From assembly GCA_036340235.1 (NCBI GenBank), contig JAYYZE010000006.1, positions 1 through 60,086 on the forward strand: DNA of 60,086 nt, in the 5' to 3' direction. The translations under genes and the position numbers were made by a program. A model generated the notes under the pieces. The model was not told the DNA's origin and made no database searches. It was given only the letters and a program-made list of their open reading frames with translations. This stretch comes from GCA-2862585 sp036340235 (GTDB lineage Bacteria; Bacteroidota; Bacteroidia; Flavobacteriales; UBA7312). Of the stretch, positions 1 to 8,842 are shown piece by piece (position 1 is the stretch's first letter; each line of letters starts with the position of its first letter).

Positions 1-276
1 CAGACAGTGGGGATCGTAGATCAAACCGGCATGGAAGTGTTAATATATCCAAACCCAGCACAAGAACACTTTATGATAGAAGTGGTGGGGTCTAACAAAG
101 ATGAGAATTATGAGTTAAAAATTATAGATTCTAGAGGGCGAGTAGTACACGAAAAATCATTTGAAAAAATACTAAAAGTTGAAAGTCGAAATCTTTCTGA
201 TGGTATATATCTATTACATTTAAAGAACAACTTTGATATTGTTCAAAGAAAAATTTTAATTTCTGATTTAAAATAA
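1..276 (+). CDS. C-terminal end of a T9SS-exported protein (5' truncated by window edge)
   Basis: The frame is open from base 1, so this is the last 91 codons of a longer gene; the in-frame GTG at 7 is not a credible start. The tail shows the type A type IX sorting domain pattern: a YPNP motif followed by alternating hydrophobic strands, a SRGRVV turn, and a final DGIYLL strand before a basic end. This domain directs a protein through the outer membrane and is then normally cleaved. The function of the missing N-terminal part cannot be seen. A strong terminator follows 24 bp later. Confidence 0.85.
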   Translation, partial: QTVGIVDQTGMEVLIYPNPAQEHFMIEVVGSNKDENYELKIIDSRGRVVHEKSFEKILKVESRNLSDGIYLLHLKNNFDIVQRKILISDLK

Positions 277-300
277 AGTTAGAAAAAGTAGTTCAACGAA

Positions 301-336
301 AAACACTCACAAACTTAATTGTGAGTGTTTTTTTTA
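301..336 (+). terminator. Rho-independent terminator after the T9SS protein
   Basis: A perfect 10-bp stem, AAACACTCAC (301-310) with GTGAGTGTTT (321-330), has a 10-nt loop and is followed by a T run to 335. It separates the first gene from the ribosomal protein operon. Confidence 0.9.
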
Positions 337-357
337 TGAAAAAAAGAGTAAATGTCG

Positions 358-387
358 TTTGTTAATAAATAAAAATGATTAGATTTG
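358..387 (+). promoter_or_regulatory. Promoter of the str-S10-spc-alpha operon
   Basis: A -33 box TTTG (358-361) lies 18 bp upstream of a -7 box TAGATTTG (380-387), matching the Bacteroidota consensus TTTG / TAnnTTTG. Transcription should begin near 392, leaving a leader of about 40 nt before rpsL. No other good match was seen inside the following 17.7 kb, though it was not scanned computationally. Confidence 0.75.
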
Positions 388-433
388 CACCCCCTCAAAA
401 TAGGGTAATATTAAAATTTAAACAAGAAATAGT

Positions 434-808
434 ATGCCAACTATTCAACAATTAGTAAGAAAAGGAAGGACAAGAATTACAAAAAAGTCCAAGTCAATAG
501 CATTGACAAGTTGCCCTCAGCGCAGGGGAGTTTGTACGCGTGTGTACACTACCACACCCAAGAAACCAAACTCTGCAATGCGTAAGGTAGCGAGGGTAAG
601 ACTTACTAACGGTAATGAAGTAAACGCATACATTGGAGGGGAAGGACACAACTTACAGGAACACTCCATAGTACTAGTTCGTGGTGGGAGGGTAAAAGAC
701 TTACCTGGTGTAAGATATCACATTGTAAGAGGTGCGTTAGATACCGCAGGTGTTGATGGAAGAACACAAAGAAGGTCTAAATACGGAACTAAACAACCTA
801 AAAAATAA
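434..808 (+). CDS. rpsL: 30S ribosomal protein S12
   Basis: This is the decoding-centre protein of the small subunit, 124 aa and full length. The loop TTTPKKPNS places Lys at 43, and GGRVKDLPG places Lys at 88 and Asp at 89. These are the wild-type residues at the positions where streptomycin resistance arises, so the sequence reads as the sensitive form. It is the first gene of the long ribosomal operon, with a leader of about 40 nt after the predicted promoter. It has no Shine-Dalgarno sequence. rpsG follows after 15 bp. Confidence 0.98.
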   Translation: MPTIQQLVRKGRTRITKKSKSIALTSCPQRRGVCTRVYTTTPKKPNSAMRKVARVRLTNGNEVNAYIGGEGHNLQEHSIVLVRGGRVKDLPGVRYHIVRGALDTAGVDGRTQRRSKYGTKQPKK

Positions 809-823
809 ACTTAGCAACATAAA

Positions 824-1294
824 ATGAGAAAGAGTCCCGCTAAAAAAAGAAGATTATTACCAGACGCAAAATTTAACGACACCATGGTAACACAGTTCGT
901 TAACAACATGATGTTAGATGGTAAAAAATCGATTGCCTTCAAAATATTCTACAGTGCTCTCGAAGTTGTAGAATCTAGAGTTGAAGATGAATCTCCTTTG
1001 GAAGTATGGAAGAAGGCTATTGCTAATGTTACCCCTTCTGTAGAAGTCAGAAGTCGAAGAATTGGTGGCGCTACTTTCCAAATACCACAACCCATCAGAG
1101 ATTCCAGAAAGCTCTCCATGGCAATGAAGTGGATGATTGGGTATGCAAAAAAAAGAAACGACAAAAGTATGAGCCAAAAGTTGGCTGCAGAAATATTGGC
1201 TGCCTACAAAGAAGAAGGGGCCGCTTTCAAGAAAAAACAGGACACACACAAAATGGCCGAGGCTAATAAAGCATTTTCGCACTTTAGATTTTAA
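824..1294 (+). CDS. rpsG: 30S ribosomal protein S7
   Basis: S7 nucleates assembly of the 30S head and contacts E-site tRNA. The protein is 156 aa, the usual length, with the family signature RSRRIGGATFQIP in its middle and a basic N-terminus MRKSPAKKRR. The start follows A-rich sequence without a Shine-Dalgarno motif. It sits between rpsL and fusA as in most bacterial str operons, and fusA begins 5 bp after its stop. Confidence 0.98.
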   Translation: MRKSPAKKRRLLPDAKFNDTMVTQFVNNMMLDGKKSIAFKIFYSALEVVESRVEDESPLEVWKKAIANVTPSVEVRSRRIGGATFQIPQPIRDSRKLSMAMKWMIGYAKKRNDKSMSQKLAAEILAAYKEEGAAFKKKQDTHKMAEANKAFSHFRF

Positions 1295-1299
1295 AAAAA

Positions 1300-3411
1300 A
1301 TGGCAAAGAGAGATTTAAAATTTACAAGAAACATAGGCATTGCAGCGCACATTGATGCTGGAAAAACCACCACTACTGAGAGGATACTTTATTATGGTGG
1401 TGTCAGCCACAAAATTGGAGAAGTTCATGATGGAGCTGCAACCATGGATTGGATGGAACAAGAACAAGAAAGAGGTATCACAATTACTTCTGCAGCTACT
1501 ACTTTAAATTGGAACTACCGCGAACAAGAATATCATGTTAATATTATAGACACTCCAGGTCACGTTGATTTCACCGTAGAGGTAAATCGCTCACTAAGGG
1601 TATTAGACGGACTTGTGTTTTTATTTAGCGCAGTTGACGGTGTAGAGCCTCAGTCAGAGACCAACTGGCGATTAGCTGACAATTACAATGTTCCTAGAAT
1701 TGGTTTCGTAAATAAAATGGATCGTCAAGGTGCAGACTTTCTTAATGTTTGTCAGCAGGTAAAAGATATGCTTGGAAGCCATGCATTACCATTACAAATC
1801 CCAATTGGAAGCGAAGATAATTTCAAAGGAGTTGTAGATTTGATTAACTTTAAAGGCATCGTCTGGAATGAAGAGGATATGGGTATGACATACACCGAGG
1901 TAGATATTCCAGCCGATATTTTAGATGAAGCTAAAGAATATCGAGGTAAGTTGCTTGAGGCGGTAGCTGAGTTTGATGATACGCTTCTTGAAAAGTATTT
2001 CGAGGATGAAAACTCATTAACAGAAAGGGAGATACTACTTGCCCTACGTCAAGCGACCATCGCTGGCAAAGTAGTTCCAATGATGTGTGGCTCTGCTTTC
2101 AAAAACAAAGGCGTTCAGACCATGCTCGATATGGTAATGGAAATACTGCCATCCCCAGTTGACACTGAAGCAATCAAAGGTACCAATCCAAAAACTGATT
2201 TAGACGAAAGTCGAAAGCCAAACATCGATGAACCATTTGCGAGTTTAGCTTTTAAGATAGCCACTGATCCTTATGTTGGAAGATTGTGCTTTACAAGAGC
2301 TTACTCTGGTGTCTTACAGTCGGGCTCATATGTCTTGAATACTAGAACCAACAAAAAAGAACGTATCTCTAGGATCTTCCAAATGCACGCTAATAAGCAA
2401 AATCAAATTGACCAATTACAAGCTGGTGATATCGCCGCACTTGCAGGATTTAAAGATATCAGAACTGGTGATACACTGTGTGCTGAAAACGCTCCAATCG
2501 TATTAGAGTCAATGGATTTCCCAGATCCGGTTATAGGAATTGCGGTTGAGCCAAAAACTCAAAAGGATATGGACAAACTGGGTGTTGCTTTAGGAAAACT
2601 AGCTGAGGAAGACCCAACGTTCACTGTGCGTTCTGACGAAGATTCAGGTCAAACTATAATTTCAGGTATGGGAGAGCTACACCTTGACATTATTATTGAT
2701 CGACTTAAAAGAGAATTTGGTGTTGAATGTAATCAAGGAGCTCCCAAAGTTGCTTACAAAGAATCCGTAACTTCATCCATTACACTCCGTGAAACCTATA
2801 AGAAGCAATCTGGAGGTCGTGGTAAGTTTGCTGATATTCAATTTGAGTTATCACCTGTCGATAGTGATTTTGAAGGAGATGGGTTACAGTTTGTTGATCA
2901 GATAAAGGGCGGTGCTATTCCAAAAGAATTCATTCCATCGGTTGAAAAAGGATTCAAACAAGCTATGCAAAATGGTGTTTTGGCGGGTTATGAAGTAGAT
3001 AGTTTAAAAGTAAGGTTATTTGATGGTTCTTTTCATGATGTTGACTCTGATCAATTATCCTTTGAAATATGTTCTAAGTTAGCTTTCAAAAATGCTTGTA
3101 AACAGGCTGGTCCTGTGCTTCTTGAGCCAATAATGAAGGTGGAAGTTGTAACCCCCGAGCAAAATATGGGTGATGTCGTTGCCGACCTAAATAGAAGGCG
3201 TGGTATTATGCAAGGAATGGACAGTCGAAACGGTGCTGAAGTAGTTAAAGCTAATGTACCCCTCTCCGAGATGTTCGGTTATGTTACCACTTTAAGAACA
3301 ATATCATCAGGAAGAGCAACATCGACAATGGAGTTTTCACACTATGCCGAATGCCCTTCCAATGTTTCAGATGCAGTAATTTCTGAAGTAAACGGTTTAA
3401 AACAAAGTTAA
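1300..3411 (+). CDS. fusA: Elongation factor G
   Basis: EF-G is the GTPase that translocates tRNA and mRNA on the ribosome. The 703-aa protein begins with the G1 loop AHIDAGKTT (about residues 16-24), then the DTPGH switch II motif and the NKMD specificity motif. Domains II to V follow, with the domain IV and V signatures intact (QSGGRGKFAD, GRATSTMEFSHY). It lies 5 bp after rpsG. The gene normally following it in proteobacteria, tuf, is absent: rpsJ comes next after 13 bp. Confidence 0.98.
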   Translation: MAKRDLKFTRNIGIAAHIDAGKTTTTERILYYGGVSHKIGEVHDGAATMDWMEQEQERGITITSAATTLNWNYREQEYHVNIIDTPGHVDFTVEVNRSLRVLDGLVFLFSAVDGVEPQSETNWRLADNYNVPRIGFVNKMDRQGADFLNVCQQVKDMLGSHALPLQIPIGSEDNFKGVVDLINFKGIVWNEEDMGMTYTEVDIPADILDEAKEYRGKLLEAVAEFDDTLLEKYFEDENSLTEREILLALRQATIAGKVVPMMCGSAFKNKGVQTMLDMVMEILPSPVDTEAIKGTNPKTDLDESRKPNIDEPFASLAFKIATDPYVGRLCFTRAYSGVLQSGSYVLNTRTNKKERISRIFQMHANKQNQIDQLQAGDIAALAGFKDIRTGDTLCAENAPIVLESMDFPDPVIGIAVEPKTQKDMDKLGVALGKLAEEDPTFTVRSDEDSGQTIISGMGELHLDIIIDRLKREFGVECNQGAPKVAYKESVTSSITLRETYKKQSGGRGKFADIQFELSPVDSDFEGDGLQFVDQIKGGAIPKEFIPSVEKGFKQAMQNGVLAGYEVDSLKVRLFDGSFHDVDSDQLSFEICSKLAFKNACKQAGPVLLEPIMKVEVVTPEQNMGDVVADLNRRRGIMQGMDSRNGAEVVKANVPLSEMFGYVTTLRTISSGRATSTMEFSHYAECPSNVSDAVISEVNGLKQS

Positions 3412-3424
3412 ATTCATTAAAACG

Positions 3425-3730
3425 ATGAGTCAAAAAATTAGAATAAAGCTTCAATCTTACGATCACAATCTCGTGGATAAATCTGCTGAAAAAATCGTCA
3501 AGACGGTAAAATCAGCTGGCGCCGTTGTTAGTGGCCCTATTCCATTGCCCACTCACAAGCGTATCTATACTGTTTTACGTTCTCCTCATGTCAATAAAAA
3601 GTCAAGAGAACAATTTCAGTTGTGTGCCCACAAGCGTTTGATGGATATTTATTCTTCATCATCAAATACCATTGATGCTCTTATGAAGTTAGAGTTGCCA
3701 AGCGGTGTTGATGTTGAAATAAAAGTGTGA
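3425..3730 (+). CDS. rpsJ: 30S ribosomal protein S10
   Basis: S10 is a 30S head protein and, as NusE, a transcription antitermination partner in many bacteria. The 101-aa product starts MSQKIRIKLQSYDHNLVD and contains the signature of the family (SGPIPLPTHKRIYTVLRSPH). It directly joins the str genes to the S10 cluster, so the two classical operons are fused here. The rplC start follows after 29 bp. Confidence 0.98.
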   Translation: MSQKIRIKLQSYDHNLVDKSAEKIVKTVKSAGAVVSGPIPLPTHKRIYTVLRSPHVNKKSREQFQLCAHKRLMDIYSSSSNTIDALMKLELPSGVDVEIKV

Positions 3731-3759
3731 CAGTTTTATAAAGTAAAAAGGACAAAAAA

Positions 3760-4377
3760 ATGTCAGGAATTATCGGTAAAAAAGTAGGTATGACAAGCAT
3801 CTTTGATGACAATGGTAAAAACATTCCATGCACTGTCATTGAAGCAGGTCCATGTATAATTACCCAAGTAAAAACCCAAGAGACGGACGGCTATAATGCA
3901 TTTCAGCTAGGTTTTGAAGATCAAAAAGAAAGTAGGGTCAACAAACCAAAACTTGGACATTTCAAAAAATCAAAAACAACACCCAAAAAGAAATTGGTAG
4001 AATTTAGAGACTTTGATGTAGACTTACAACTTGGTGATTCTGTAACCGTTGATATTTTTGTAGAGGGTGAATACGTCGATGTGGTTGGCACATCCAAAGG
4101 AAAAGGTTTTCAAGGGGTTGTGAAGAGATACAATTTTAGAGGAGTAGGAGACGCTACTCACGGTCAACACAACCGCATGAGGGCGCCAGGTTCTATAGGG
4201 GCGGCTTCATATCCAGCCCGAGTCTTCAAAGGAATGCGAATGGCAGGTCAAATGGGAAATGCTCGTGTCAAAGAAACTAATTTAATGGTAATGAAAGTTT
4301 TTCCTGAAAAGAATTTATTAGTCGTTAAAGGTGCAGTCCCAGGACCAAAAAATTCATATGTAATCGTAGAGAAATAA
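3760..4377 (+). CDS. rplC: 50S ribosomal protein L3
   Basis: L3 is an early-assembly 50S protein reaching the peptidyl transferase centre. The 205-aa sequence begins MSGIIGKKVGMTSIF and has the conserved central loop HGQHNRMRAPGSIG. It is one of the few genes here with a Shine-Dalgarno-like AAGGA (3748-3752), 7 nt before the ATG. Its stop overlaps the rplD start by one base (TAATG), which suggests coupled translation. Confidence 0.98.
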   Translation: MSGIIGKKVGMTSIFDDNGKNIPCTVIEAGPCIITQVKTQETDGYNAFQLGFEDQKESRVNKPKLGHFKKSKTTPKKKLVEFRDFDVDLQLGDSVTVDIFVEGEYVDVVGTSKGKGFQGVVKRYNFRGVGDATHGQHNRMRAPGSIGAASYPARVFKGMRMAGQMGNARVKETNLMVMKVFPEKNLLVVKGAVPGPKNSYVIVEK

Positions 4378-5003
4378 TGGAGTTAGCAGTATACAAAATC
4401 GATGGTAAAAAAACTTCAAAGAAAGTGAAGTTAAACAAGAGTATTTTTGGCGCAGAGCCCAACAATCATGCTATCTATTTAGATGTTAAGCAATTTCTTG
4501 CTAATCAGCGTCAGGGTACACACAAAGCAAAAGAAAGAGGTGAGATTACTGGTTCAACAAGAAAAATAAAAAAACAAAAAGGAACAGGTACTGCTCGTGC
4601 AGGTTCTATCAAAAACCCCTTATTTAGAAGTGGTGGTCGAGTGTTTGGACCTAAACCAAGAGACTACAGTTTCAAGCTAAATAAGAAAGTTAAACGATTA
4701 GCTAGAATATCTGCTCTTTCACTAATGGCCAAGGCCAAGCATATCACCGTTATTGAGGATTTCAGCTTTGAGACTCCCAAAACTAAAGATTATGTCAGTC
4801 TATTGACCAACTTTGAGTTAAATGGAAAGAAAACGTTACTTGTTCTTAACGAACCTAATAATAATATTATTCTTTCTGCAAGAAATTTAGATAAGACAAA
4901 TGTAACAACCTCTACCAATCTAAATACCTACGATATAATGAACGCGGGTAATATATTGATGGTTGAGAGTTCAGTTAAGAACATAGAAACCATATTAAGC
5001 TAA
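4377..5003 (+). CDS. rplD: 50S ribosomal protein L4
   Basis: L4 lines the polypeptide exit tunnel. The product is 208 aa with the tunnel-loop signature (KGTGTARAGSIKNPLFRSGG) and the GPKPRDYSFKLNKK segment. In enterobacteria L4 represses its own operon through the S10 leader; no such leader can exist here because rpsJ continues directly from fusA. The start is fixed by the one-base overlap with the rplC stop. Confidence 0.98.
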   Translation: MELAVYKIDGKKTSKKVKLNKSIFGAEPNNHAIYLDVKQFLANQRQGTHKAKERGEITGSTRKIKKQKGTGTARAGSIKNPLFRSGGRVFGPKPRDYSFKLNKKVKRLARISALSLMAKAKHITVIEDFSFETPKTKDYVSLLTNFELNGKKTLLVLNEPNNNIILSARNLDKTNVTTSTNLNTYDIMNAGNILMVESSVKNIETILS

Positions 5004-5011
5004 GTAAGACA

Positions 5012-5302
5012 ATGACAATTCTGATAAAACCTATCATTACTGAAAAAATGACCGCTCAAGGCGAAGAATTTAATCGCTACGGTTTCGTAGTCGATAGAAA
5101 CGCCAACAAGATTCAGATTAAAGGCGCAGTTGAAGAGGCCTATGGTGTGACAGTAGATTCAGTTCGAACAATGAATTATGCAGGAAAAACAAAAAGCAGA
5201 TTCACTAAAGCAGGTGTTATTAGCGGTAGAACTAGTCACTTCAAGAAAGCAGTTGTTCAGTTAGCAAAAGGAGATACAATAGACTTTTATAGTAATATCT
5301 AA
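5012..5302 (+). CDS. rplW: 50S ribosomal protein L23
   Basis: L23 sits at the tunnel exit and docks trigger factor and SRP. The 96-aa protein starts MTILIKPIITEKMT, the typical family N-terminus, followed by YGFVVDRNANKIQIKGAVEE, the conserved core helix. It lies 8 bp after rplD and 10 bp before rplB, in the standard S10 order. Confidence 0.97.
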   Translation: MTILIKPIITEKMTAQGEEFNRYGFVVDRNANKIQIKGAVEEAYGVTVDSVRTMNYAGKTKSRFTKAGVISGRTSHFKKAVVQLAKGDTIDFYSNI

Positions 5303-5312
5303 TACAATAAAG

Positions 5313-6140
5313 ATGGGACTAAAAAAATTAAAACCAACAACACCAGGACAGCGATTTAAAGTTATCAACGACTTTGAACATCTCACAATAGGAAACAACC
5401 CTGAGAAATCTTTAGTGCAAAAAAAATCAAAATCTGGAGGTAGAAATAACTCTGGAAAAATGACCATGAGATATACTGGTGGTGGTCATAAAAAAAGATA
5501 CAGAACAATTGACTTTAAAAGAAATAAGTTTGGAATACCAGCTACTGTAAAATCAATTGAATACGATCCGAACCGATCCGCATTTATTGCATTGTTGTTT
5601 TACGCTGATGGTGAAAAGAGATATATAATCTGTCCAAATGGTTTGAAAGTTGGTCAGACTCTGAATTCTGGTAAAGATGCCACACCCGAAATTGGTAATG
5701 CCATGTATCTTTCTGACATTCCTCTTGGTGCCACTATTCACAATGTTGAGCTCAAACCTGGGCAGGGTGGTAAATTAGTTCGCAGCGCTGGTAGTTATGC
5801 ACAACTAATGGCAAGGGACGGAAAATATGCTACTGTTAAGTTAGCTTCTGGAGAAGTAAGAATGATACTTCAAAGTTGTCTAGCCACAGTTGGTACTGTA
5901 TCAAACTCCGAACACAATCTCCAAAATTTTGGAAAAGCAGGACGATCAAGATGGTTGGGAAGAAGGCCACGAACAAGAGCAGTAGCTATGAACCCTGTAG
6001 ATCATCCAATGGGGGGTGGTGAAGGTAGAGCTTCTGGTGGACACCCAAGATCAAGAAAAGGTATTCCTGCAAAAGGATACAAAACAAGATCAAAGAAAAA
6101 TTCCTCTGATAAATTTATAGTTGAAAGACGTAAAAAATAA
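5313..6140 (+). CDS. rplB: 50S ribosomal protein L2
   Basis: L2 is the largest conserved 50S protein and is required for subunit joining. The 275-aa sequence has the N-terminal GLKKLKPTTPGQR start, the GGGHKKRYRTIDFKR segment and the essential C-terminal loop AMNPVDHPMGGGEGR, whose His is conserved in the family. The C-terminus is strongly basic. rpsS begins 4 bp after its stop. Confidence 0.98.
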   Translation: MGLKKLKPTTPGQRFKVINDFEHLTIGNNPEKSLVQKKSKSGGRNNSGKMTMRYTGGGHKKRYRTIDFKRNKFGIPATVKSIEYDPNRSAFIALLFYADGEKRYIICPNGLKVGQTLNSGKDATPEIGNAMYLSDIPLGATIHNVELKPGQGGKLVRSAGSYAQLMARDGKYATVKLASGEVRMILQSCLATVGTVSNSEHNLQNFGKAGRSRWLGRRPRTRAVAMNPVDHPMGGGEGRASGGHPRSRKGIPAKGYKTRSKKNSSDKFIVERRKK

Positions 6141-6144
6141 TAAT

Positions 6145-6414
6145 ATGCCAAGATCACTAAAAAAAGGACCATATATACACTACAAGCTTCAAAAGAAAGT
6201 TGAAGAAAATATTTCTTCAGGAAAAAATAGTGTAATTAAAACTTGGTCACGTTCATCATTGATATCACCAGACTTTGTTGGACAAACAATAGCTGTTCAC
6301 AACGGAAGACAATTCATTCCTGTTTTTATTACTGAAAACATGGTTGGTCACAAATTAGGTGAATTTTCCCCAACAAGAACATTTAGAGGACACTCTGGCA
6401 ACAAGAAAAAATAA
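6145..6414 (+). CDS. rpsS: 30S ribosomal protein S19
   Basis: S19 binds 16S rRNA in the 30S head beside S13. The start chosen is the ATG at 6145, giving 89 aa and the canonical N-terminus MPRSLKKGP. A longer frame starting from a TTG at 6121 would run into rplB and add a nonconserved segment. The C-terminal core GHKLGEFSPTRTFRGH is intact. rplV starts 6 bp downstream. Confidence 0.97.
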   Translation: MPRSLKKGPYIHYKLQKKVEENISSGKNSVIKTWSRSSLISPDFVGQTIAVHNGRQFIPVFITENMVGHKLGEFSPTRTFRGHSGNKKK

Positions 6415-6420
6415 CAACTA

Positions 6421-6834
6421 ATGGGAGTACGTAAAAGAAATAGAGCACAGGCTTTAAAAGACGCAAGAAAAAGCGTAGCCTTCGCAAAATTAAATAATTG
6501 CCCTACTTCACCAAGGAAAATGAGATTGGTGGCAGATATTATCAGAGGTGAAGATATTGATAAGGCATTGAATGTTCTAAAATTTAACCCCAAAGAAGCG
6601 TCTGCTAGACTCGAAAAACTGTTGCTTTCTGCCATAGCAAACTGGGAATCAAAAAATGAAGGACTGAAGATAGAAGATAGTCGGTTATTTGTAAAAGAAA
6701 TCACCGTAGATGGTGGAAGAATGCTAAAACGAATTCAACCAGCCCCACAAGGTCGGGCGCACCGAATAAGAAAACGTTCCAATCACGTAACTCTTACATT
6801 AGGAAGTAGAATTAAAGAAAACCAACAATCATAA
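6421..6834 (+). CDS. rplV: 50S ribosomal protein L22
   Basis: L22 reaches into the exit tunnel through a long beta hairpin; here the hairpin carries the conserved GRMLKRIQPAPQGRAHRIRK stretch. The protein is 137 aa, slightly longer than the about 110 aa of E. coli because of a basic N-terminal segment and a short tail. Its stop overlaps the start of rpsC by one base. Confidence 0.97.
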   Translation: MGVRKRNRAQALKDARKSVAFAKLNNCPTSPRKMRLVADIIRGEDIDKALNVLKFNPKEASARLEKLLLSAIANWESKNEGLKIEDSRLFVKEITVDGGRMLKRIQPAPQGRAHRIRKRSNHVTLTLGSRIKENQQS

Positions 6835-7541
6835 TGGGACAAAAAACAAATCCAATAGGCAATAGATTAGGATACATCAGAGGATGGGATTCAAATTGGT
6901 ATGGTGGAAGATCATATGGGGAAAAAATTGCTGAAGACAGCAAAATTCGTCAGTACATTGGAGTTCGACTATCCAATGCGAGTGTTGCTCGTGTTGTTAT
7001 TGAGCGAACTTTAAAAATGGTAACAGTAACTATTCATACTTCTAGACCTGGAATCATTATCGGAAAAGGTGGGCAAGAAGTTGATAAACTTAAAGAAGAG
7101 CTGAAGAAAATAACCAGGAAAGAAGTACAAATAAACATTTTCGAAGTAAAACGTCCAGAGTTAGATGCCACCTTGGTCGCGTCAAGTATTGCCCGTCAAA
7201 TTGAAGGACGAATTTCATTTCGTAGAGCCATAAAAATGGCAATAGCTAGTACAATGCGAATGGGTGCTGAAGGGATTAAGGTAAAAATTTCCGGTCGTTT
7301 GAATGGAGCTGAGATGGCTCGTTCTGAAATGTTCAAAGATGGAAGAACTCCTTTGCATACTTTCAGGGCTGACATAGATTATGCTATTGAGGAAGCACAT
7401 ACAACTTATGGACGAATAGGAATCAAGGTATGGATTTGCAAGGGAGAGGTATATGGTGCTAGAGACTTGTCGCCCAATGTTGGTTTGTCAAAAGCAAATG
7501 GGCCAAAGCAAGGTGGTAAATTTAAAAGAAGTAGAAAATAA
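6834..7541 (+). CDS. rpsC: 30S ribosomal protein S3
   Basis: S3 forms part of the mRNA entry site. The 235-aa sequence begins MGQKTNPIGNRLGYIRGWDS, carries the KH-domain motif RPGIIIGKGGQEVDKLKEEL near residue 70, and ends in a basic tail after IKVWICKGEVYG. The start is set by the TAATG overlap with rplV. Everything is as expected for the family. Confidence 0.98.
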   Translation: MGQKTNPIGNRLGYIRGWDSNWYGGRSYGEKIAEDSKIRQYIGVRLSNASVARVVIERTLKMVTVTIHTSRPGIIIGKGGQEVDKLKEELKKITRKEVQINIFEVKRPELDATLVASSIARQIEGRISFRRAIKMAIASTMRMGAEGIKVKISGRLNGAEMARSEMFKDGRTPLHTFRADIDYAIEEAHTTYGRIGIKVWICKGEVYGARDLSPNVGLSKANGPKQGGKFKRSRK

Positions 7542-7563
7542 AACAGTATAAAGACTAATTGTT

Positions 7564-7986
7564 ATGTTGCAGCCGAAGAAGACAAAGTTTAGGAAAATGC
7601 AAAAAGGCCGAATGAAGGGCAATGCTCAGCGAGGCAGTCAATTGGCCTTTGGTTCATTTGGTATCAAAGCATTGGAAGAAACCTGGATAACTGCTCGTCA
7701 AATCGAAGCGGCACGTATTGCTGTTACACGATATATGAAAAGGCAAGGACAAGTGTGGATTCGTATTTTTCCAGACAAACCAGTTACTTCTAAGCCTGCC
7801 GAGGTAAGGATGGGTAAAGGTAAAGGTGCACCTGATTATTGGGCAGCTGTTGTCAGACCGGGAAGAGTCTTATTCGAATGCGAAGGGGTTTCAATAGAAA
7901 TAGCTCAAGAGGCACTAAGGCTTGCTGCACAAAAGTTACCAATCAAAACAAAATTTATCGTTCGTAGAGACTACGTTGATGCGTAA
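7564..7986 (+). CDS. rplP: 50S ribosomal protein L16
   Basis: L16 helps position A-site tRNA on the 50S subunit. The 140-aa product begins MLQPKKTKFRKMQKGRMKG and carries the conserved RMGKGKGAPDYWAAVVRPGR segment containing the Arg that is hydroxylated in some bacteria. It lies 22 bp after rpsC and 12 bp before rpmC. Confidence 0.98.
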   Translation: MLQPKKTKFRKMQKGRMKGNAQRGSQLAFGSFGIKALEETWITARQIEAARIAVTRYMKRQGQVWIRIFPDKPVTSKPAEVRMGKGKGAPDYWAAVVRPGRVLFECEGVSIEIAQEALRLAAQKLPIKTKFIVRRDYVDA

Positions 7987-7998
7987 TTAAAAAATAAA

Positions 7999-8196
7999 AT
8001 GAAACAATCCGTAATAAAAGAAATGACAACCAGTGAACTTCAAGATCTTGTTGAAAGCGAAAAATCTCGACTAGAAAAAATGAAAGTTAATCATACGGTG
8101 TCCCCATTAGAAAATCCTAAACAAATAACGTTTTCAAGAAAAACCGTAGCTAGGATTTTAACAGAGTTAAGAAACAGGGAATTAATACAAGAATAA
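7999..8196 (+). CDS. rpmC: 50S ribosomal protein L29
   Basis: L29 is a small two-helix protein near the tunnel exit beside L23. The 65-aa product has the family pattern MTTSELQDLVESEKSRLEKMK followed by NPKQITFSRKTVARILTELRNRE. The start at 7999 follows an A-rich spacer. rpsQ follows 11 bp after its stop. Confidence 0.95.
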   Translation: MKQSVIKEMTTSELQDLVESEKSRLEKMKVNHTVSPLENPKQITFSRKTVARILTELRNRELIQE

Positions 8197-8207
8197 TTAG
8201 TTAACAA

Positions 8208-8459
8208 ATGAGAAATCTCAGAAAGGAAAGAATAGGCATTGTTACAAGTGACAAAATGGATAAGTCCGTTGTTGTTTCCGTAGAACGTCGAGAAAAGCAT
8301 CCTTTGTATGGTAAATTTGTTGTAAAAACAAGCAAATTTACTGCCCATGATGAAAAGAATGAATGCAAATCAGGTGACAAAGTAAAAATTATGGAAACTC
8401 GACCAGTCAGCAAAAATAAGTGTTGGAGGTTAGTTGAAATTTTAGAAAGAGCTAAATAA
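8208..8459 (+). CDS. rpsQ: 30S ribosomal protein S17
   Basis: S17 is an OB-fold primary 16S rRNA binder. The 83-aa sequence starts MRNLRKERIGIVTSDKMDKS, and the conserved KHPLYGKFVVKTSKFTAHDE and DKVKIMETRPVSKNKCWRLV segments are present. It lies one base upstream of the rplN start, so the two are probably translated together. Confidence 0.97.
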   Translation: MRNLRKERIGIVTSDKMDKSVVVSVERREKHPLYGKFVVKTSKFTAHDEKNECKSGDKVKIMETRPVSKNKCWRLVEILERAK

Positions 8460-8460
8460 C

Positions 8461-8829
8461 ATGATACAGCAAGAAAGTAGATTAAATGTTGCAGATAACT
8501 CAGGAGCAAAAGAGGTGCTTTGTATTAAAGTGCTTGGTGGCACCAGGCGTCGCTATGCTTCTATTGGAGACACCATAGTAGTCACTGTAAAAGATGCTAT
8601 TCCTTCGGGAAACATCAAAAAAGGAACAGTTGTTAAGGCTGTAGTTGTTCGAACCAGAAAAGAAATACGCCGACCTGATGGCTCATATATCAGATTTGAT
8701 GACAATGCTTGCGTACTATTAAATCCTACTGGTGAAATGAGAGGCACGCGTATCTTTGGACCTGTTTCTAGAGAGTTAAGAGATAAACAATTTATGAAAA
8801 TAGTTTCACTAGCGCCTGAAGTGCTATAA
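8461..8829 (+). CDS. rplN: 50S ribosomal protein L14
   Basis: L14 lies at the subunit interface and contacts 16S helix 14. The 122-aa protein begins MIQQESRLNVADNSGAKEV, typical of the family, with the RRPDGSYIRFDDNACVLLN core and the GTRIFGPVSRELRDKQFMKI C-terminal segment. It is the standard length. rplX follows after 13 bp. Confidence 0.98.
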   Translation: MIQQESRLNVADNSGAKEVLCIKVLGGTRRRYASIGDTIVVTVKDAIPSGNIKKGTVVKAVVVRTRKEIRRPDGSYIRFDDNACVLLNPTGEMRGTRIFGPVSRELRDKQFMKIVSLAPEVL

Positions 8830-8842
8830 AATTTACGTTACT

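Noticed and set aside
7..276. Complete small gene starting at GTG 7
   Set aside because: The frame is open to the window edge and the product is only a sorting-domain tail, so it is a truncated larger gene.
914..1306. Minus-strand frame of 130 aa over rpsG
   Set aside because: It lies wholly over a conserved ribosomal gene, has no recognisable domain and is a shadow frame.
6121..6144. Upstream TTG start for rpsS
   Set aside because: It runs into rplB and adds residues not found in S19; ATG 6145 gives the canonical start.
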